Below, in pieces: positions 28,521 through 36,973 of a stretch of 64,000 bases of DNA. This stretch comes from Pseudomonas benzenivorans (lineage in GTDB: Bacteria > Pseudomonadota > Gammaproteobacteria > Pseudomonadales > Pseudomonadaceae), in contig NZ_CP137892.1 in the NCBI RefSeq assembly GCF_033547155.1, positions 2,852,001-2,916,000 of the forward strand. Reading direction: 5' to 3'. The position numbers were made by a program, and so were the translations under genes. The notes below the pieces were generated by a model. It worked only from the letters and a program-made list of their open reading frames with translations. It made no database searches and was not told where the DNA came from. Numbering within the stretch: position 1 is the first letter of the stretch; each line of letters starts with the position of its first letter.

Positions 28521-29582
28521 ATGAAGAAACTGCTTGGCCTGCTCGCCCTGGCAATCGCCGCCGGCGCCGCCTACCTGGCCGTCACCCCAAGTCCCATCGA
28601 GCCGCTGGCCTGGCAGGCACCGCCGGCCCCGGCCATGACCGGCGTGCTGGAGCCGAACGACACCCTGATGAAGGCCGAGCTGATCGCCAAGGGCCAGCTG
28701 CCGGGGCCGGAGGACAGCGCCTTGGACGCCCAGGGCCGGCTCTACAGCGGCCTGCAGGACGGGCGCATCGTGCGCATCGACGCCGACGGCGCCGTGGCGA
28801 CCTTCGTCGACACCGGCGGCCGCCCGCTGGGCATGGACTTCGATGCGGCCGGCAATCTGATAGTCGCCGACGCCTACAAGGGCCTGCTGGCCATCGACCC
28901 GCAGGGGCGCATCGAGGTGCTGAGCACCGAGGCCGCCGGGGTGCCCTTCAAGTTCACCGACGACCTGGCGATCGCCCGCGACGGCCGCATCTACTTCAGC
29001 GACGCCTCCTCGCGCTTCGAGCAGCCGGATTACCTGCTCGACCTGCTCGAGGCCCGCCCCCATGGCCGCCTGCTGCGCTACGACCCGCGGACCAAGACGA
29101 CCGAGGTGCTGCTCGAGGGCCTGTACTTCGCCAACGGCGTGGCGCTGTCGGCGGAGGAGGACTTCGTGCTGGTCAACGAGACCTACCGCTACCGCATCAC
29201 TCGCTACTGGCTCGCGGGCGACCAGGCCGGCACCGCGGACACCTTCATCGACAACCTGCCGGGCCTGCCGGACAACCTGGAGGGCGACGGCGCCGGGCTG
29301 TTCTGGGTCGCCCTGCCGACGCCGCGCAAGGCCGACGCCGACCTGCTGCACCGCCACCCCTGGTTCAAGGCGCAGCTGGCCAAGCTGCCCCGGGCGCTGT
29401 GGCCCAAGGCGATTCCCTATGGCCTGGTCGTCGCGATCGATGAACAGGGCGAGATCGTCCGCAGCCTGCACGACACCAGCGGCAGCCACCTGCGCATGAT
29501 CACCTCGGCCAAGCCGGTGGGCGATTACCTGTACCTCGGCAGCCTGGACAACGACCGCATCGGCAAGCTGCGGATTCGCTGA
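28521..29582 (+). CDS. SMP-30/strictosidine-synthase-like beta-propeller hydrolase, exported
   Basis: A 353-residue protein with an N-terminal hydrophobic segment (MKKLLGLLALAIAAGAAYLAV) that is a signal peptide or anchor, followed by a six-bladed propeller. Marks of the family are GPEDSALDAQGRLYSGLQDG, the metal-binding asparagine region EGLYFANGVALS, and NLPGLPDNLEGDG. Family members hydrolyse lactones or esters, but many are uncharacterised. ATG 28521 is favoured over 28512 because AAGGA would overlap the earlier codon. It is divergent from rnd. Confidence 0.82.
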   Translation: MKKLLGLLALAIAAGAAYLAVTPSPIEPLAWQAPPAPAMTGVLEPNDTLMKAELIAKGQLPGPEDSALDAQGRLYSGLQDGRIVRIDADGAVATFVDTGGRPLGMDFDAAGNLIVADAYKGLLAIDPQGRIEVLSTEAAGVPFKFTDDLAIARDGRIYFSDASSRFEQPDYLLDLLEARPHGRLLRYDPRTKTTEVLLEGLYFANGVALSAEEDFVLVNETYRYRITRYWLAGDQAGTADTFIDNLPGLPDNLEGDGAGLFWVALPTPRKADADLLHRHPWFKAQLAKLPRALWPKAIPYGLVVAIDEQGEIVRSLHDTSGSHLRMITSAKPVGDYLYLGSLDNDRIGKLRIR

Positions 29583-29621
29583 GACTCGCCGCGCCAGGGC
29601 CCGCTTGCGACGAACGCGCCC

Positions 29622-30305
29622 CTAGCCGAGCTTCTCGGCGATCCACAGGGTGTGGCGGGTGCCGCGGTTGCCGTGGGCATACACCTGCACCTCCTCCACC
29701 TTGAAGCCGGCCCGGCGCACCCGCTCGCCGAACGGGCGGTCGGCGCTGGCCGACCACACCGCCAGCCGGCCCTTGGGCCGCAGCGCCCGGTGACAGTGGC
29801 GCAACCCCTCGGCCGAATACAACCAGCCGTTGCCCTTCTGGGTCAGCCCTTCGGGACCGTTGTCGACGTCCAGCATGATCGCGTCGAAGGCCTGATTGGC
29901 GGTCTTGAGCAGCTTGGCGACATCCTCCTGCACCACCCGGGTGCGCGGGTCCAACAGCGGGTAGCCGGCCTTGGCCCCCAGCGGCCCACGGTTCCACGCC
30001 ACCACCCCGGGCACCAGCTCGGCCACCGTCACCTCGGCATCGGCGCCCAGGTGCTGCAGCGCCGCGGCCAGGGTGAAGCCCATGCCCAAGCCGCCGATCA
30101 GCGCCCGCACCTGTGGGCTGCTCGCCACCTGCTTGCAGGGAATCGCCGCCAAGGCATCCTCGGAGCCGTGCATGCGCGTGTTCATCAACTGACCGCCATC
30201 GCCGCCGGCGATCTTGATCACGAAGTCCTCGCCGTATTCGAACAGGCACAACGCGCCGGCGTTGTCGGGAATTTCAACCGTATCCAGCAGTACGAAGCGC
30301 TTCAT
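29622..30305 (-). CDS. Spermidine synthase-like SAM-dependent protein
   Basis: A 227-residue Rossmann-fold protein related to spermidine synthases. The cofactor-binding loop IGGLGMGFTLAAAL and the acidic turn VTVAELVPGVVAWN are visible, and the catalytic-region aspartates are in AIMLDVDNGPEG. It is shorter than true SpeE proteins and lacks the usual N-terminal beta domain arrangement, so it may act on another substrate. It converges on the SMP-30-like gene and is followed upstream by the ZIP transporter gene on the same strand. Confidence 0.78.
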   Translation of the reverse strand: MKRFVLLDTVEIPDNAGALCLFEYGEDFVIKIAGGDGGQLMNTRMHGSEDALAAIPCKQVASSPQVRALIGGLGMGFTLAAALQHLGADAEVTVAELVPGVVAWNRGPLGAKAGYPLLDPRTRVVQEDVAKLLKTANQAFDAIMLDVDNGPEGLTQKGNGWLYSAEGLRHCHRALRPKGRLAVWSASADRPFGERVRRAGFKVEEVQVYAHGNRGTRHTLWIAEKLG

Positions 30306-30359
30306 GACTCTCTCTTGGCTGGGGGAATGGGAGGAGCGCGCACGATACAGCAGACTGAC

Positions 30360-31082
30360 TCAAGCCACAGTCGCCATGTGCCCAATAATCCCCAGCACGA
30401 AGCCCAGCAAGGCGCCCAGGGACGGAGCCCAGTGCTTGTCCAGCTTGGCCTGCGGGGCGATGTCCTGAAAAACCGAATAGAGAATGCCGCCGGCGGCGAA
30501 CAGCATGATCGCCGCCACCAATACGGGGCTGTCGGCCAACCACAGGTAGCCGCTCACCCCCGCCAACGGGCCGAGCAGCGCCATGGCGGCGAAGGTCAGG
30601 ATGATCTGCCGGCGACTGTACGCAGTCGCATCGCTCAGCTCTCGGTAAGCATTGAAACCCTCCGGCAGGTTCTGCAGCGCCATCAGCAACGCCAGCAGCA
30701 CGGCGCCCTCGCCGCCGAAGGCAAAGGCCGCGCCCAGGGCCAGGGACTCAGGAATGAAGTCGGCAAGCATCGCCAGCAACTGGCTGGCCGAAGTGCGCAG
30801 CCGGAACATCAGGACGTCCACGCCCATAAAGGCCGCGCCACCCGCAGAAAAATACAGCACCACCCACCCTGGGCTGAGGTCGTCGATCGCCTCCGGTACC
30901 AGCACCAGGGCGACCGCCGCCAACAAGGCGCCACCGCCGAAGGCCATCACGCCGTGGCGAAACTCCTCCTCCAGCCAGCCCGGGCTGATCCGTCCGACAC
31001 TGGCCAGTGCCGCACCGCAGGGCATGGCCATGCCGGCCAGCAAGGTAAAGAGCACGACTGTCAGCAACTGCGGCACAGACAC
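30360..31082 (-). CDS. ZIP-family metal transporter
   Basis: A 240-residue membrane protein with eight hydrophobic helices. The two metal-binding helix motifs of the ZIP family are present: ADFIPESLALGAAF (helix 4) and ALQNLPEGFNAY (helix 5), each with the histidine position changed or absent relative to the classic HSxPEG form (here IPES and LPEG). ZIP proteins usually bring zinc or other divalent metals into the cytoplasm. Metal choice and direction cannot be read. No metal-regulator site was seen upstream. Confidence 0.82.
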   Translation of the reverse strand: MSVPQLLTVVLFTLLAGMAMPCGAALASVGRISPGWLEEEFRHGVMAFGGGALLAAVALVLVPEAIDDLSPGWVVLYFSAGGAAFMGVDVLMFRLRTSASQLLAMLADFIPESLALGAAFAFGGEGAVLLALLMALQNLPEGFNAYRELSDATAYSRRQIILTFAAMALLGPLAGVSGYLWLADSPVLVAAIMLFAAGGILYSVFQDIAPQAKLDKHWAPSLGALLGFVLGIIGHMATVA

Positions 31083-31169
31083 CTCTATCGCTAAACCATG
31101 GACAACCTAGTGGCGGGCGGAAATCGGCGAAGCGCGGGCCAGCCAGTCTGGCCGCGCCCAGCAACGGGA

Positions 31170-31499
31170 CTATTCAGACAACGTCACAGTGGCCCCACCT
31201 TCAGCCTTCCACTGCTCGATGCCGCCGCGCAGGTAGCAGGCGCGCAGCCCCTGGTCGGCCAGATACGCGGCGACGCCCTGGCTGACCTCATGGCCGTGCA
31301 CGCAGTACACCACCACATCCCGCCCGCCGGGTAGGGTCCCGGCCCAGGCCGCGACGGCCTCGGGCAGGCGCCGCAACGCGCCGGGAATGACCTGCGGGCT
31401 GCCGATGAACGCCGGCTGCCGGCGCACGTCGCACAGCAACGGCGGCTCGGAAGATGCCAACCGGGCCTGCAATTCGGCGACCGACATGGCCTCAACCAT
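31170..31499 (-). CDS. Single-domain rhodanese-like sulfurtransferase
   Basis: A 109-residue rhodanese-fold protein. The active-site loop is VYCVHGHEVSQGVA, with the cysteine that carries persulfide, and the early segment LLCDVRRQPAFIGSPQVIPGA is the usual CH2A motif. The GTAACLH-like end is replaced by RACYLRGGIEQW. The start at 31499 is favoured by GGAAGAG upstream. A two-domain sulfurtransferase gene lies just beyond on the opposite strand, so two persulfide carriers are encoded back to back. Confidence 0.85.
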   Translation of the reverse strand: MVEAMSVAELQARLASSEPPLLCDVRRQPAFIGSPQVIPGALRRLPEAVAAWAGTLPGGRDVVVYCVHGHEVSQGVAAYLADQGLRACYLRGGIEQWKAEGGATVTLSE

Positions 31500-31680
31500 C
31501 GGCGCTCTTCCCCCGGCGAACAGGATCGAATAGGGCTGCCGGACTGTGCATATGGCCTCCTCTGCTGGTCGCGCCGACATGTGCGCGACAGGCCAATCCC
31601 AGCCTAGCCCAAGTACTTTTCCTGTGCCTCGGCCCCGGGTTTATCATGCCCCTGACCCCATTGGCCACAGGATGCCCGCC

Positions 31681-32535
31681 ATGCCCCTCGCCCAGTTGAT
31701 CACGCCCGCGGCACTCGCCCTGCGCCTGGAACAGCCCGACCTGCTGATCCTCGACTGCCGCTTCGCCCTCGAAGACCCGAGCTATGGCCTGCGCAGCTAC
31801 GCCGCCGGGCATATCCCCGGTGCCCAGTTCGCCGACCTGGAACAGGATCTCTCCGGTCCGGTGCACCAGGGCGTCACCGGCCGCCATCCGCTGCCGGAAC
31901 CCCAGGTCCTGCTGGAACGGCTGCGCCAATGGGGCCTGAACCAGGGCAGCGAGGTGGTGCTGTACGACGACGGTCCCGGCGCCTTCGCCGCCCGCGCCTG
32001 GTGGCTGCTGGCCTGGCTGGGCAAGCGCGACGGCGTCTACCTGCTCGACGGCGGCCTCAAGGCCTGGCACAAAGCCGGCCTGGGCCTGAGTCACGAGCAG
32101 CCGAGCCCGGCCCGCGGCGACTTCAGCTGCGCGCCGGACCAGGGCCTGCTGGTCAGCGCCGCCCAGCTGCAACAGCGCCTCGGCAGCAGCGACCTGACCC
32201 TGCTCGACGCCCGTGCCTTGCCGCGCTTTCGCGGCGAGGTGGAACCGCTGGACCCGGTGGCCGGACACATTCCCGGGGCCCGCTGTGCGGCCTTTACCGA
32301 CAACCTGGACAGCGACGGCCACTTCCTCCCCGCCGAGCAGCTGCGCCAGCGCTTCGCCGCGCAGCTGGGGTCGCGCCCGGCCGACGAGCTGGTGGCCTAC
32401 TGCGGCTCCGGCGTCACCGCCTGCCACAACCTGTTCGCCCTGTGCCTCGCCGGCTACCCGCTGGCAAGCCTCTACGCCGGCTCCTGGAGCGAATGGATCA
32501 CCGACCCGAGCCGTCCCGTGGCGAGCGGAGACTGA
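31681..32535 (+). CDS. sseA: Two-domain thiosulfate/3-mercaptopyruvate sulfurtransferase
   Basis: A 284-residue tandem rhodanese protein that transfers sulfane sulfur from thiosulfate or 3-mercaptopyruvate. The N-terminal domain is inactive-type (VVLYDDGPGAFAARAWW). The C-terminal domain has the active loop VAYCGSGVTACHN, where CGSGVT is the mercaptopyruvate-type sequence (CRKGVT would indicate thiosulfate). The ATG at 31681 has CAGGA nine bases before it. The symbol is by family resemblance. Divergent from the single-domain rhodanese gene. Confidence 0.88.
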   Translation: MPLAQLITPAALALRLEQPDLLILDCRFALEDPSYGLRSYAAGHIPGAQFADLEQDLSGPVHQGVTGRHPLPEPQVLLERLRQWGLNQGSEVVLYDDGPGAFAARAWWLLAWLGKRDGVYLLDGGLKAWHKAGLGLSHEQPSPARGDFSCAPDQGLLVSAAQLQQRLGSSDLTLLDARALPRFRGEVEPLDPVAGHIPGARCAAFTDNLDSDGHFLPAEQLRQRFAAQLGSRPADELVAYCGSGVTACHNLFALCLAGYPLASLYAGSWSEWITDPSRPVASGD

Positions 32536-32703
32536 TAGGCAACAGGCACGCAACGTGAGCCTGCGGTGACGTGGCGCTCTATGCCACTAGCAACCCCGGC
32601 TAAGCACCAAGCGGAATATGGGCAATAACCGAAAGCTGAAAACAATTTAAAAACAGCCCTTTACAGCTCAAAGGTCGCACTAGACTTGAAGATGAGCGGC
32701 TAA

Positions 32704-32719
32704 CCACCGCTTCCGGTGG
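32704..32719 (+). other. Small hairpin upstream of the hypothetical gene at 32788
   Basis: CCACCG and CGGTGG pair across a CTTC loop, followed by GGGTCTTTAG. It lies in an otherwise gene-free 250 bases (32536-32787) that is AT-rich around 32630-32690, so the region probably contains a promoter and a structured 5' leader or a weak attenuator. Confidence 0.4.
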
Positions 32720-32787
32720 GGTCTTTAGAGAACAAGCAGAAGCTGCCACGCGCCACGGCCCCACCGGCCATCTTTCGCGAGGGCTTT

Positions 32788-33267
32788 ATGGGAATCGCCG
32801 CCTGCGAGTTGTGCCAGCATGTCATCCGCCCCACCCTGGTCTACCTGGGGCGCCACTCAGTTTCCGCCGAAGCCCTGCTGCTGGGCGCCGCCGCCAGCCA
32901 ATCGGGCCTCGGCAGCGCCCTCGACGACCGCCGTGGCCACGGTCTGTACCGCATCACCGAATGCCGCCATCAAGGCTTGTGGGATCTGCATCTGGCTCAA
33001 GACCCGGACCTGGCCAGCCAGGTGCGCGGTCTGGCCAGCCAGCATGCCTTTCTCGCCGCCCCGCACCTGGAACTGACGGTCAACCTGCGCTATGCCACCG
33101 CCATCGCCTGGCTGTTGATCGAGGTGGAGCACCTCGTCCTGCCCGCGGCGGACGACCTGCTCGGCCTGGCCCAGGTCTGGCGCCGGGTGTTTCAACCCAA
33201 CGGCCAGCCCGGGGCCTTCATCGAGGCATGGCAGCGCTGCGTCGGCAACGTCAGCCGGGTCGCCTGA
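32788..33267 (+). CDS. Hypothetical protein, possible lysozyme/SLT-like fold
   Basis: A 159-residue protein with no firm family. The stretch LLLGAAASQSGLGSALDD, then GHGLYRITECRHQGLWDLHL, resembles the catalytic-loop pattern of transglycosylase-like phage and cell-wall proteins (AAQES.LG ... GLYQI), but the glutamate position is glutamine here. A helical C-terminal part ends in VEHLVLPAADDLLGLAQVW and a tryptophan-rich tail. No signal peptide is seen. The start ATG 32788 has GAGGG just before it. It lies 156 bases before a response regulator gene on the same strand. Confidence 0.55.
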   Translation: MGIAACELCQHVIRPTLVYLGRHSVSAEALLLGAAASQSGLGSALDDRRGHGLYRITECRHQGLWDLHLAQDPDLASQVRGLASQHAFLAAPHLELTVNLRYATAIAWLLIEVEHLVLPAADDLLGLAQVWRRVFQPNGQPGAFIEAWQRCVGNVSRVA

Positions 33268-33423
33268 TCCCCGCGATGCTCGCCGCACGACCTTAGCCCG
33301 GTGACGCAACGGCTCGCGTCATCGCCTCGCCCGTCAGTGACCCAGCGCTACCTATTCCGCGGCGCGATTGCGTTACACTCGCGCGGCGTCGACAACTACA
33401 AGAACAGCCGCGTGGGACACCCC

Positions 33424-34041
33424 ATGACCACAGTCTGCACCGCCCTGCCCGACCAGCTGCGCCTGCTGCTGGTGGACGACCACCGCATCTTCCTCGATGG
33501 CCTGAGCCTGGCCCTCGCCCCGCTGTGCCCCGACCTGCGGGTACAGACCGCGCACAATGCCGCCGAGGCCGAGACCTGCCTGAGGCGGCAGGACTTCGAC
33601 CTGATCCTGCTGGACCTGCGTCTGCCCGACCTGCCCGGCCTCGAGCTGCTGCAGCGTTGGCAACGACAGGGCCGCATGACCCCGGTGGCGATCCTCAGCG
33701 CCAGCGATTCCAGCCTGGACGCCCAGGCCGCGCTGGCCGCCGGAGCCCTGGGCTTCATTCCCAAGAGCGCCGACGGCGACGACCTGCGCCGAGCGGTGAC
33801 CCGCGTACTACTCGGCGAGACGCTGCCAGCGCCCGGCGTTGGCGAGAAGCCGCAGCTCACCCCGCGGCAGCAGGAGATCCTTCTGCTGCTGGCCGACGGC
33901 CTGCCGAACAAGGCCATCAGCCGCCACCTCGGAGTGGCCGAGGACACGGTCAAGACTCACCTCAAGGCACTGTTCCAGGAACTGGGCGTGCACACCCGTA
34001 CCGCCTGCGTCAGCGCGGCACGCCAGCGCGGCTGGCTCTGA
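33424..34041 (+). CDS. LuxR-family response regulator
   Basis: A 205-residue response regulator. The receiver domain has D18/D19 (LLLVDDHRIF), the phosphate-accepting D64 (LILLDLRLPD), and K114 in FIPKSADG. A LuxR-type DNA-binding domain follows (LTPRQQEILLLLADGLPNKAISRHLG, then DTVKTHLKALFQELGV). The ATG at 33424 is the family-like start; an upstream extension lacks support. The gene converges on a hybrid sensor kinase gene 19 bases away, which is the obvious partner and whose own receiver may relay to it. Confidence 0.9.
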   Translation: MTTVCTALPDQLRLLLVDDHRIFLDGLSLALAPLCPDLRVQTAHNAAEAETCLRRQDFDLILLDLRLPDLPGLELLQRWQRQGRMTPVAILSASDSSLDAQAALAAGALGFIPKSADGDDLRRAVTRVLLGETLPAPGVGEKPQLTPRQQEILLLLADGLPNKAISRHLGVAEDTVKTHLKALFQELGVHTRTACVSAARQRGWL

Positions 34042-34060
34042 AGCGACGCCGGCCGCCGGA

Positions 34061-35833
34061 CTACGCCTGGGCAGCGGCGACAGGCGCGGCGCCCGGCAGC
34101 AAGACCGTCAGAACCTGGCGCAGGCGGGCCGGCAACAGCGGTTTGCCGAGCAGAGTGGCGTGGGCCGGAATGCAGCGTTCCTGCAGCTCCGGGCAGACAT
34201 CGGCGCTGATCAGCAGCGCCGGCACCATCCATCCGCTCGCCTCGCGCAACCGTTCGAGGGCGACCAGACCATCTTCCGCCGCGCCCAGGCGGTAGTCGCT
34301 GATCAGCAACTGCGGCCGGGCCTCGTCCAGGCACTGCAGCGCCTGGGGCAGGTCCGCACAGGCCCAGACCTGACACCCCCAACGCCGCAGCAGCCCGGCC
34401 AGTGCCTCGCGCCCTGGGCCGTCGTCCTCCAGCAGCAGGATGCGCCCGCCCAGCGCCGCGCCGGCCGCCGCGGCCAGCGGCCTTTGCCCGGACTCGGCCA
34501 AGGGCAGGCGCAGGCTGAAACGCGCGCCCTGCCCCGGCGCGGAATCCAGGCGCAGCGGGTGCTCCAGCAGCGTCGCCAGTTGCTGGACGATGGCCAGGCC
34601 CAGGCCCAGGCCGTGCTCGGCGTTGCGCCCGGGATTGTCCAGCTGACGGAACTCCTCGAACACCTGGGCCTGTTCCGCCTGGCTCAGGCCACGGCCATCG
34701 TCGGCCACCTCCAGCAGCACGGCGCCCGCCTCCTCCCAGGCGCGCAGCCACACCCGCCGCGCCTGGGCATGACGCAGGGCATTGACCAGCAGGTTGCGCA
34801 GCACCCGCTCCAACAACAGTGGATCGCTGCGCACCCAGAGCTCGCTGCAGTCCAGCTCCAGCTCGATGCCCTGGGCCCCGGCCTCATCCGCGGTTTCACC
34901 ACTCAGGCGCTCGAGCAGGGGGCGCAGGGCGAAGGCTTGCGGCTTGACCGGCACGCCCCCCGGCAGGGTCAGGCGGCTGTAGTCCAGCAAAGATTGCAGC
35001 AGGCGGCTGAGCTGCTCGACCGAGGTCGCCAGGCGCTCGCAGACCTGGCGAGTGGTCGACTCAAGGCTCTGCTCCAGCAGATGCTGGGCATACAGGCCCA
35101 TGGCGTTGAGCGGCTGGCGCAGGTCGTGGCTGGCGGCGGCGAGCAGGCGCAGCTTGCGCGCATCGTCGGCCTCGGCGCGCTGGCGCGCCAGGTCGAGCAG
35201 CCTCATGTTCAACCAGGCACCACGCTGACCATGCTCCTGCAGATAGGCCCCGCCACTGCCGATCAAATTGGCACAGACCAGAAACAGCCCCTGGTACGCC
35301 AGCTCCGGCCCCGCCTCGGTGAGCAGCACACCGAGCAGCAGGTACAGCAGGCAGAAACCCCAGGCCGCCAGGCTGATAGCCCGGAACGACACGCCGAGCA
35401 GCACGTAGCCGAACAGCAGGATAAGGAACAGGCCGTCATAGGGCATGGCCTCGCCCTGGGCCGCGCTCAGGTAGATCATCACCACCACGCAAGCGCCGTT
35501 GAAGGCATAGGCGCCGGTGTAGGCCAGCTGGGTACCGCCCAAGGCACTCTGCGGACGGCGACAGTAGGCGCAGGCCGCCAGCACGGTGCAGATCCCCAGC
35601 AGGCGCAGGGGCAGTATCGACAGGCCCACGTCCAGCGGCATCAGGCTCAGGTCCAGGCCGGCGTAGATCGCCTGGAAGGCGATGGCGATGCCGGCGATCA
35701 ACCACAGGCGGCGGCGGATGCGCTGCACCCGGTGCTCGACGAACCCTCGCTCCAGGGCCTCGACGAAACGCAGGCGGCCATGGCCGCGGCGCTGTTGCGC
35801 CAGCAGCAGACGCTCCTCGGCCTGCAGGCTCAT
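34061..35833 (-). CDS. Hybrid sensor histidine kinase with multi-helix membrane sensor
   Basis: A 590-residue hybrid kinase. About six membrane helices occupy residues 43-195 with almost no periplasmic loops, so the signal is probably membrane-embedded or hydrophobic. The kinase core follows: H236 in AAASHDLRQPLNAMG, the N box LLVNALRHAQ, and EVADDGRGLSQAE. A C-terminal receiver has LLLEDDGPGREA, the aspartate in LLISDYRLG, and LLGKPLLP. The gene starts 18 bases after the lipase foldase gene on the same strand and may be co-transcribed with lipA-lif. It converges on the LuxR-type regulator gene. Confidence 0.88.
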   Translation of the reverse strand: MSLQAEERLLLAQQRRGHGRLRFVEALERGFVEHRVQRIRRRLWLIAGIAIAFQAIYAGLDLSLMPLDVGLSILPLRLLGICTVLAACAYCRRPQSALGGTQLAYTGAYAFNGACVVVMIYLSAAQGEAMPYDGLFLILLFGYVLLGVSFRAISLAAWGFCLLYLLLGVLLTEAGPELAYQGLFLVCANLIGSGGAYLQEHGQRGAWLNMRLLDLARQRAEADDARKLRLLAAASHDLRQPLNAMGLYAQHLLEQSLESTTRQVCERLATSVEQLSRLLQSLLDYSRLTLPGGVPVKPQAFALRPLLERLSGETADEAGAQGIELELDCSELWVRSDPLLLERVLRNLLVNALRHAQARRVWLRAWEEAGAVLLEVADDGRGLSQAEQAQVFEEFRQLDNPGRNAEHGLGLGLAIVQQLATLLEHPLRLDSAPGQGARFSLRLPLAESGQRPLAAAAGAALGGRILLLEDDGPGREALAGLLRRWGCQVWACADLPQALQCLDEARPQLLISDYRLGAAEDGLVALERLREASGWMVPALLISADVCPELQERCIPAHATLLGKPLLPARLRQVLTVLLPGAAPVAAAQA

Positions 35834-35851
35834 AGACGAGTGCCCCGGAAC

Positions 35852-36922
35852 TCAGGGTGTGGGGCTGGCGCCCTCCTGCTGCTTGGCGGCGATCGCGTCA
35901 TAGGTGTCCACCCGGTGCTGGTCTTCGGCGTCGAACAGGCGCCGACGCAGGCGTTGGCGCTCACGCTCGCGGTCGGCCGCGCTCAGGCCCTGGCCTTGCA
36001 AGCCGGCCAGCTCCTCGCGGTAGGCCCCGTAGCGTTGCTGCCAGGCGCGTTCGCGGCGTTGCTCGGCGAGCAGGCGTTCGACCGTGGGCGGATCATAGGT
36101 CATGGCGAGCGACTGCCGCACCTCTTCCTCGCTGGCCCCCGCGCGCCACAAGCGCTCGCTCTCGGCCTGCCGGGCCAGCGCCTGCTGCTGACGCTCCTCG
36201 CTGGCGCGCAGGATCTCGGGCAACTGCTCGCGCAAGCGCACCTGCGCCATGGCCTTGGCCGGCTCGCTCAGGTCCTCGCGGGCGAGCAGCGCCAGGTTGT
36301 CCAGGGTGTAGCGGGCATAGGCTTCCTCGGCGCCGAACAATGCCTCCACCGCGCCGGCGGAGAAATGCGCGCGACGCAACTGCGCCAGGCTGTCGAACGC
36401 CTGACGCAGGGTCGCCAGCTGCACCTGCGGCTCGGTCTGCTGCTGTGCGCTCAACGGCTGTTGCAGCAGCGCCAGGCTGGCGCGCTTGTAGTCCAGGTAA
36501 TCGCCCAGCAGGCCGACCAACTGGCCCAGCGCCGGCTCCTGCAACCGGCCGCCGGCATCGGCCAGCAGCGCCGCGACCGCCGGCTCCAGGCCCAGCTGGT
36601 CGGCGCTGCTGAGGAAATAGTCGAAATAGTCGCGCACGCCCAGGCCGAGCAGCAGGTTACCGCGATTGTCGGTGTGCAGCTGGCCGTCGACCTCGGTGTC
36701 GGCCATGGCCGGCACCAGGGGCCGCGGCGTCGGGCCCTGCCGTTCTGCTGCCGCACTCTGCGCCGACAGCGGCGCAGGGACTACGACAACGGGCGTCTCG
36801 AGCACAGGAGAAGCATCAGGCGGCGGCAACGGCGCAGCCGGCCATTGCCAGTAGAGCGTCAGGCCGGCTGCGCAGGCGACCAGCGCGAGCGCCGGGAGGA
36901 TGGAGCGCACAGACAAGGACAT
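35852..36922 (-). CDS. lifO: Lipase-specific foldase (lipase chaperone)
   Basis: A 356-residue inner-membrane-anchored foldase that helps the co-encoded lipase fold in the periplasm before type II secretion. An N-terminal anchor (about residues 8-27) is followed by a proline/alanine-rich linker and helical folding domains. The conserved RxxFDYFLS motif is present as VRDYFDYFLSSADQLG near residue 97. The long helical middle region rich in Q and E matches the Lif family. It begins 51 bases after lipA ends and is followed 18 bases later by a hybrid kinase gene. Confidence 0.92.
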   Translation of the reverse strand: MSLSVRSILPALALVACAAGLTLYWQWPAAPLPPPDASPVLETPVVVVPAPLSAQSAAAERQGPTPRPLVPAMADTEVDGQLHTDNRGNLLLGLGVRDYFDYFLSSADQLGLEPAVAALLADAGGRLQEPALGQLVGLLGDYLDYKRASLALLQQPLSAQQQTEPQVQLATLRQAFDSLAQLRRAHFSAGAVEALFGAEEAYARYTLDNLALLAREDLSEPAKAMAQVRLREQLPEILRASEERQQQALARQAESERLWRAGASEEEVRQSLAMTYDPPTVERLLAEQRRERAWQQRYGAYREELAGLQGQGLSAADRERERQRLRRRLFDAEDQHRVDTYDAIAAKQQEGASPTP

Positions 36923-36973
36923 GGGGTCTCCAGGTGGCGGACGGCCCGGGGCCGCCCGCTCGTGCGGTAGGAA

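Noticed and set aside
33839..36970. A 1043-codon open frame on the plus strand
   Set aside because: It runs across a response regulator, a hybrid kinase and a foldase gene on other frames, and is rich in Q/A/G/R with no domain pattern. A shadow frame.
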